This document shows positions 14,992 through 16,390 of a stretch of 16,390 nucleotides of DNA, piece by piece; positions within the stretch are counted from its first letter, which is position 1; the number at the start of each line of letters is the position of its first letter. The notes below the pieces were generated by a model. The model had not been told where the DNA came from. It saw only the letters and a program-made list of their open reading frames with translations, and ran no database searches. The translations under genes were made by a program, and so were the position numbers. Origin of the DNA: Clostridiales bacterium UBA3680 (GTDB lineage: Bacteria > Bacillota > Clostridia > Lachnospirales > CAG-274). Location: positions 6,680 to 23,069 of the forward strand of contig DFJD01000053.1 in NCBI GenBank assembly GCA_002372875.1, written 5' to 3'.

Positions 14992-15022
14992 ATAACGTGA
15001 CAAAAAAATTGTCAACCGTTAT
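14992..15022. repeat. Imperfect inverted repeat inside the IS256 derivative
   Basis: ATAACGTGACAA (14992-15003) and TTGTCAaCCGTTAT (15009-15022) pair with a short bulge around a poly-A loop. It lies directly beyond the truncated transposase stop and near the deletion point. It could be a relic of the deletion or a transcription stop for the minus-strand ORF. Confidence 0.45.
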
Positions 15023-15504
15023 TCATAACTTCAAGTCGGTAATTCGGCTTATTGTGCTTTCCGAAACCTCAACACCATATATTTCATAAAAATAAGCACG
15101 AATATCACCCTGTGTAATGCCTTTTGCATACATTGATAATATTTTATTCTCCATATCTTGTGTAAGGGTATCTTGATGTTTTTGGATTATCTGAGGTTCA
15201 AATTCTCCGTTTCTGTCACGAGGAATATCAAGTTCCATATCGCCATAGCTTGTATGCATTTTTTTGCTATGTCCTTTACGGCTGTTTTTTGTATCCTTGT
15301 TCTTGTAATCATATCTTGAATAGCCGAGTTCTTCTTCTAATTCACCGTCCAATGCTTCCTCAAATACCAATGACATCATCTCACGCATCAGTGAACTTAT
15401 ATCCCCGCTGTCCTTTATGGGATGCTCTTTCATATAACTGCCGATTATTTCTCGTAACGCTGCCTCTCCGGACTTTCATACCTTGTTCTTTTGTACCTTT
15501 TCAT
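15023..15504 (-). pseudogene. IS256/Mutator-type transposase, N-terminal half
   Basis: The ORF of 136 codons from ATG 15433 has the IS256 family blocks: ISSLMREMMSLVFEEALDGE, LEEELGYSRYDY, YGDMELDIPRDRNGEFEPQI and LSMYAKGITQGDIRAYF, ending SESTISRITD, after which two foreign residues and a stop follow (15023). The natural N-terminus lies upstream: ATG 15504 with GGAGG. The frame from there is shifted, and the family-like segment (KVQKNKV, then KSGEAALREIIGSY) has an in-frame TGA between the two parts. The catalytic DDE core is missing. A shortened protein holding only the DNA-binding N-terminal part could be made and might act on the TIRs as a competitor; this is inference. Confidence 0.8.
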
Positions 15505-15531
15505 AATAAAAAACCTCCAAACTGTGAATTT

Positions 15532-15560
15532 ATTATACACCAATTTAGAGGTTTACACAA
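15532..15560 (-). promoter_or_regulatory. IS256 transposase promoter with -35 inside the TIR
   Basis: Minus strand: -35 TTGTGT (15560-15555), 17-bp spacer, -10 TATAAT (15537-15532), followed by GGAGG (15518-15514) and ATG 15504. The -35 hexamer is part of the terminal inverted repeat. Confidence 0.65.
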
Positions 15561-15561
15561 A

Positions 15562-15633
15562 CTATGAAATTGACTCTCCGTTATCACCCTCAGATTCAAG
15601 CCATTCCATGTGATTACAAAACAACTGTTTCAT
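15562..15633 (-). pseudogene. Gene interrupted after 19 codons by the IS256 derivative
   Basis: ATG 15633 follows the TAA of the 124-residue gene by a single base. It encodes MKQLFCNHMEWLESEGDNG, then four IS-derived residues and a TAG (15562). The break falls exactly at the outer end of the right terminal repeat (15576/15577). The rest of the gene is not seen on the far side of the element. The product is unrecognised; its tight coupling to the preceding immunity-like gene suggests another member of an immunity cluster. Confidence 0.5.
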
Positions 15634-15634
15634 C

Positions 15635-16009
15635 TTACCACCAATTTACTTTCACTGTTTTACCATTTTCTTTGGCGTACTCTAAAAAACCGCAAAGAAG
15701 TTCATAACATTCTCTGGTTTCCTCAAAGTCAAAAGTGCGTTTATCATAAATGAGGAGGTCATTCAGATATTCGTTAACATCAATAACTACATCTTTCTCT
15801 TCGTAGGTACGCTCTAATTGCTGAAAGTCACGGGTAAATCCATTCCATCCTTTTCCATCTAATGATGGTTCTCTGAAAATATCGCTAAAATATCCTTGCC
15901 ATATATGAATATTAAATTCCGGTGATTCACTTAAATATAGTTCAATCTCAGTTTCATCTTCAAAACCATCGTAAAATTTTGTGTTATTAATCAACATTCC
16001 AATGTCCAT
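15635..16009 (-). CDS. Hypothetical 124-residue acidic protein, immunity-like
   Basis: An acidic cytosolic protein with no signal peptide. It starts MDIGMLINNTKFYDGF and has a WQGYFSDIF...GWNGFTRDFQ centre and a YELLCGFLEYAKENGKTVKVNWW end. I do not recognise a family. Size, acidity and a WNGF-type core are common among immunity proteins of secreted toxins, so that is the best guess, not a finding. The start is ATG 16009, with GAGGGAG about 10 nt upstream; the TTG at 16015 is too close to it. It overlaps nothing but lies 2 nt from the stop of the broken gene upstream and 1 nt from the interrupted gene downstream. Confidence 0.55.
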   Translation of the reverse strand: MDIGMLINNTKFYDGFEDETEIELYLSESPEFNIHIWQGYFSDIFREPSLDGKGWNGFTRDFQQLERTYEEKDVVIDVNEYLNDLLIYDKRTFDFEETRECYELLCGFLEYAKENGKTVKVNWW

Positions 16010-16011
16010 TG

Positions 16012-16341
16012 TCAAGCAACTCCCTCGAGATTCGACAATGAGGATACCGTAGCGTAAATTCTGCCGTTTATTATCTCGGTCTCTGCTGTAAGAGAAATAT
16101 CTTCTCCGTTAAACAGTCCATAATTTCTTCCCGACCATAACACAAGAACGTTTTTCCCTTCAATTTCCACCGAAGAGGGACTTTCCGCCACATCTTCCGT
16201 ATCCGCCGAGCTTTTTGTGGCGACAACATTTCCCTTTTCCCCTCCGGCAACAATTGTTATTTCCTCATCGTTGCCCGTTTTATTAACCTTTACTCCCAAA
16301 ACAAGAAGACCAACTACTACGTGGCAAAGTAATTTAACAAA
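16012..16341 (-). pseudogene. N-terminally broken membrane/secreted protein fragment
   Basis: The minus frame is open from 16341 (just after a TAG at 16344-16342) to TGA 16014-16012, without a good start codon. It begins with a hydrophobic stretch (LLCHVVVGLLVLGVKVN), then a Ser/Glu-rich linker, and ends with VLVLWSGRNYGLFNGEDISL and EIINGRIYATVSSLSNLEG. The end weakly resembles the first half of a CuAO_N1-type domain cut before its last strands. Base composition is less AT-rich than the neighbouring immunity-like gene. The 5' end seems to be lost at the hairpin element at the right edge. A TTG at 16299 could initiate only a truncated soluble form. Confidence 0.4.
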
Positions 16342-16347
16342 CTAAGG

Positions 16348-16377
16348 AAGTCCCCCACTTCTAATGCGGGGGTGCTT
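16348..16377. mobile_element. Possible IS200/IS605-type end hairpin
   Basis: CCCCC (16352-16356) and GGGGG (16368-16372) form a stem with an 11-nt loop; AAG (16348-16350) and CTT (16375-16377) extend it across a bulge. No U-tract follows on either strand, so it is not an intrinsic terminator. Subterminal hairpins of this form followed by a CTTAC-like stretch are typical of IS200/IS605 and TnpB-carrying elements. The rest of the element would lie outside the window, so this cannot be confirmed here. Confidence 0.35.
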
Positions 16378-16390
16378 ACTTAAAATTCAG

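Larger units (their letters stand above)
14915..15576 (-). mobile_element. IS256-family deletion derivative, 662 bp, both TIRs kept
   Basis: 26-bp imperfect terminal inverted repeats: left 14915-14940 and right 15551-15576 (read in reverse complement). Both start with GAGTC and end with TTTGTGTAAAC, with about half of the middle 10 positions matching. IS256 relatives have similar ends finishing in TTGTGTAAA. Inside is only the N-terminal part of a Mutator-type transposase on the minus strand; a full element is about 1.3 kb, so roughly half is deleted. No 8-9 bp target duplication is seen (ACTCAAGG on the left, TCCGTTAT on the right). This implies recombination after insertion or a chimeric junction. 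Confidence 0.75.

Noticed and set aside
14665..15000. Intact 113-residue transposase-like protein
   Set aside because: The last 28 residues are translated from the IS256 terminal repeat and have no transposase character; the gene is truncated.
15250..15567. 105-codon + strand ORF across the IS256 transposase
   Set aside because: Antisense shadow of a recognisable transposase and its terminal repeat.
16352..16372. Intrinsic terminator at the right-edge hairpin
   Set aside because: No run of T follows the stem on either strand.

Overview
The window looks like a low-GC, strictly anaerobic member of the Clostridia, possibly a gut or rumen lineage. The support is a secreted BspA-like leucine-rich-repeat protein ending in a type I dockerin, a phoH-ybeY-cdd block, indolepyruvate:ferredoxin oxidoreductase genes (oxygen-sensitive iron-sulfur enzymes), strong AGGAGG-type ribosome binding sites, and TTGACA/TATAAT-type promoters. 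Species-level placement is not possible from sequence reading alone.

Positions 1-9.87 kb are ordered backbone. A dockerin-bearing LRR protein on the + strand (97-2064) shares a bidirectional terminator with a convergent minus-strand operon (4470 down to 2082): phoH, ybeY, cdd, a small zinc-ribbon protein and a DUF2085 membrane protein. These genes mostly overlap by 4 nt or more, with 20 nt between cdd and the zinc-ribbon gene. A compact pair of divergent promoters (4516-4579) drives phoH leftward and, rightward, a tightly packed five-gene operon: AMP-forming acyl/aryl-CoA ligase, iorA, iorB, an Amidohydro_2-family metal-dependent hydrolase or decarboxylase, and a hotdog acyl-CoA thioesterase. 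IorAB would convert aryl-2-oxoacids from aromatic amino acids to aryl-acetyl-CoA plus reduced ferredoxin. The ligase and thioesterase would interconvert the CoA ester and the free acid. The role of the amidohydrolase is open.

At about 9.86 kb the backbone stops abruptly, inside the last codons of the thioesterase, and an AT-rich accessory region begins. From left to right it holds: the last ~45 codons of a polymorphic-toxin-like gene overlapping (ATGA) an intact immunity-like gene; a frameshifted N-terminal remnant of an IS630-type transposase that still has a perfect promoter; two phage tail gene remnants (XkdQ-like and YmfQ-like) joined directly, the second with a 1-nt frameshift; and an apparently intact pair of secreted proteins with copper-amine-oxidase-N (CuAO_N1) type domains (11975-14508). 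Next comes the 5' end of an IS5/IS1182-type transposase cut by a 662-bp IS256-family deletion derivative with both terminal inverted repeats. On the minus strand after that lie a gene interrupted by the IS256 copy, a 124-residue immunity-like protein, and an N-terminally broken membrane or secreted protein. A C5/G5 hairpin at the right edge resembles an IS200/IS605-type end.

The most interesting points are the five-gene arylpyruvate/CoA operon, the toxin-tail/immunity scar fused to the thioesterase end, the IS leader in which only read-through transcripts would carry an anti-Shine-Dalgarno sequence, and the IS256 derivative that keeps its ends and the N-terminal half of its transposase. I found no CRISPR array, tRNA, rRNA or riboswitch.
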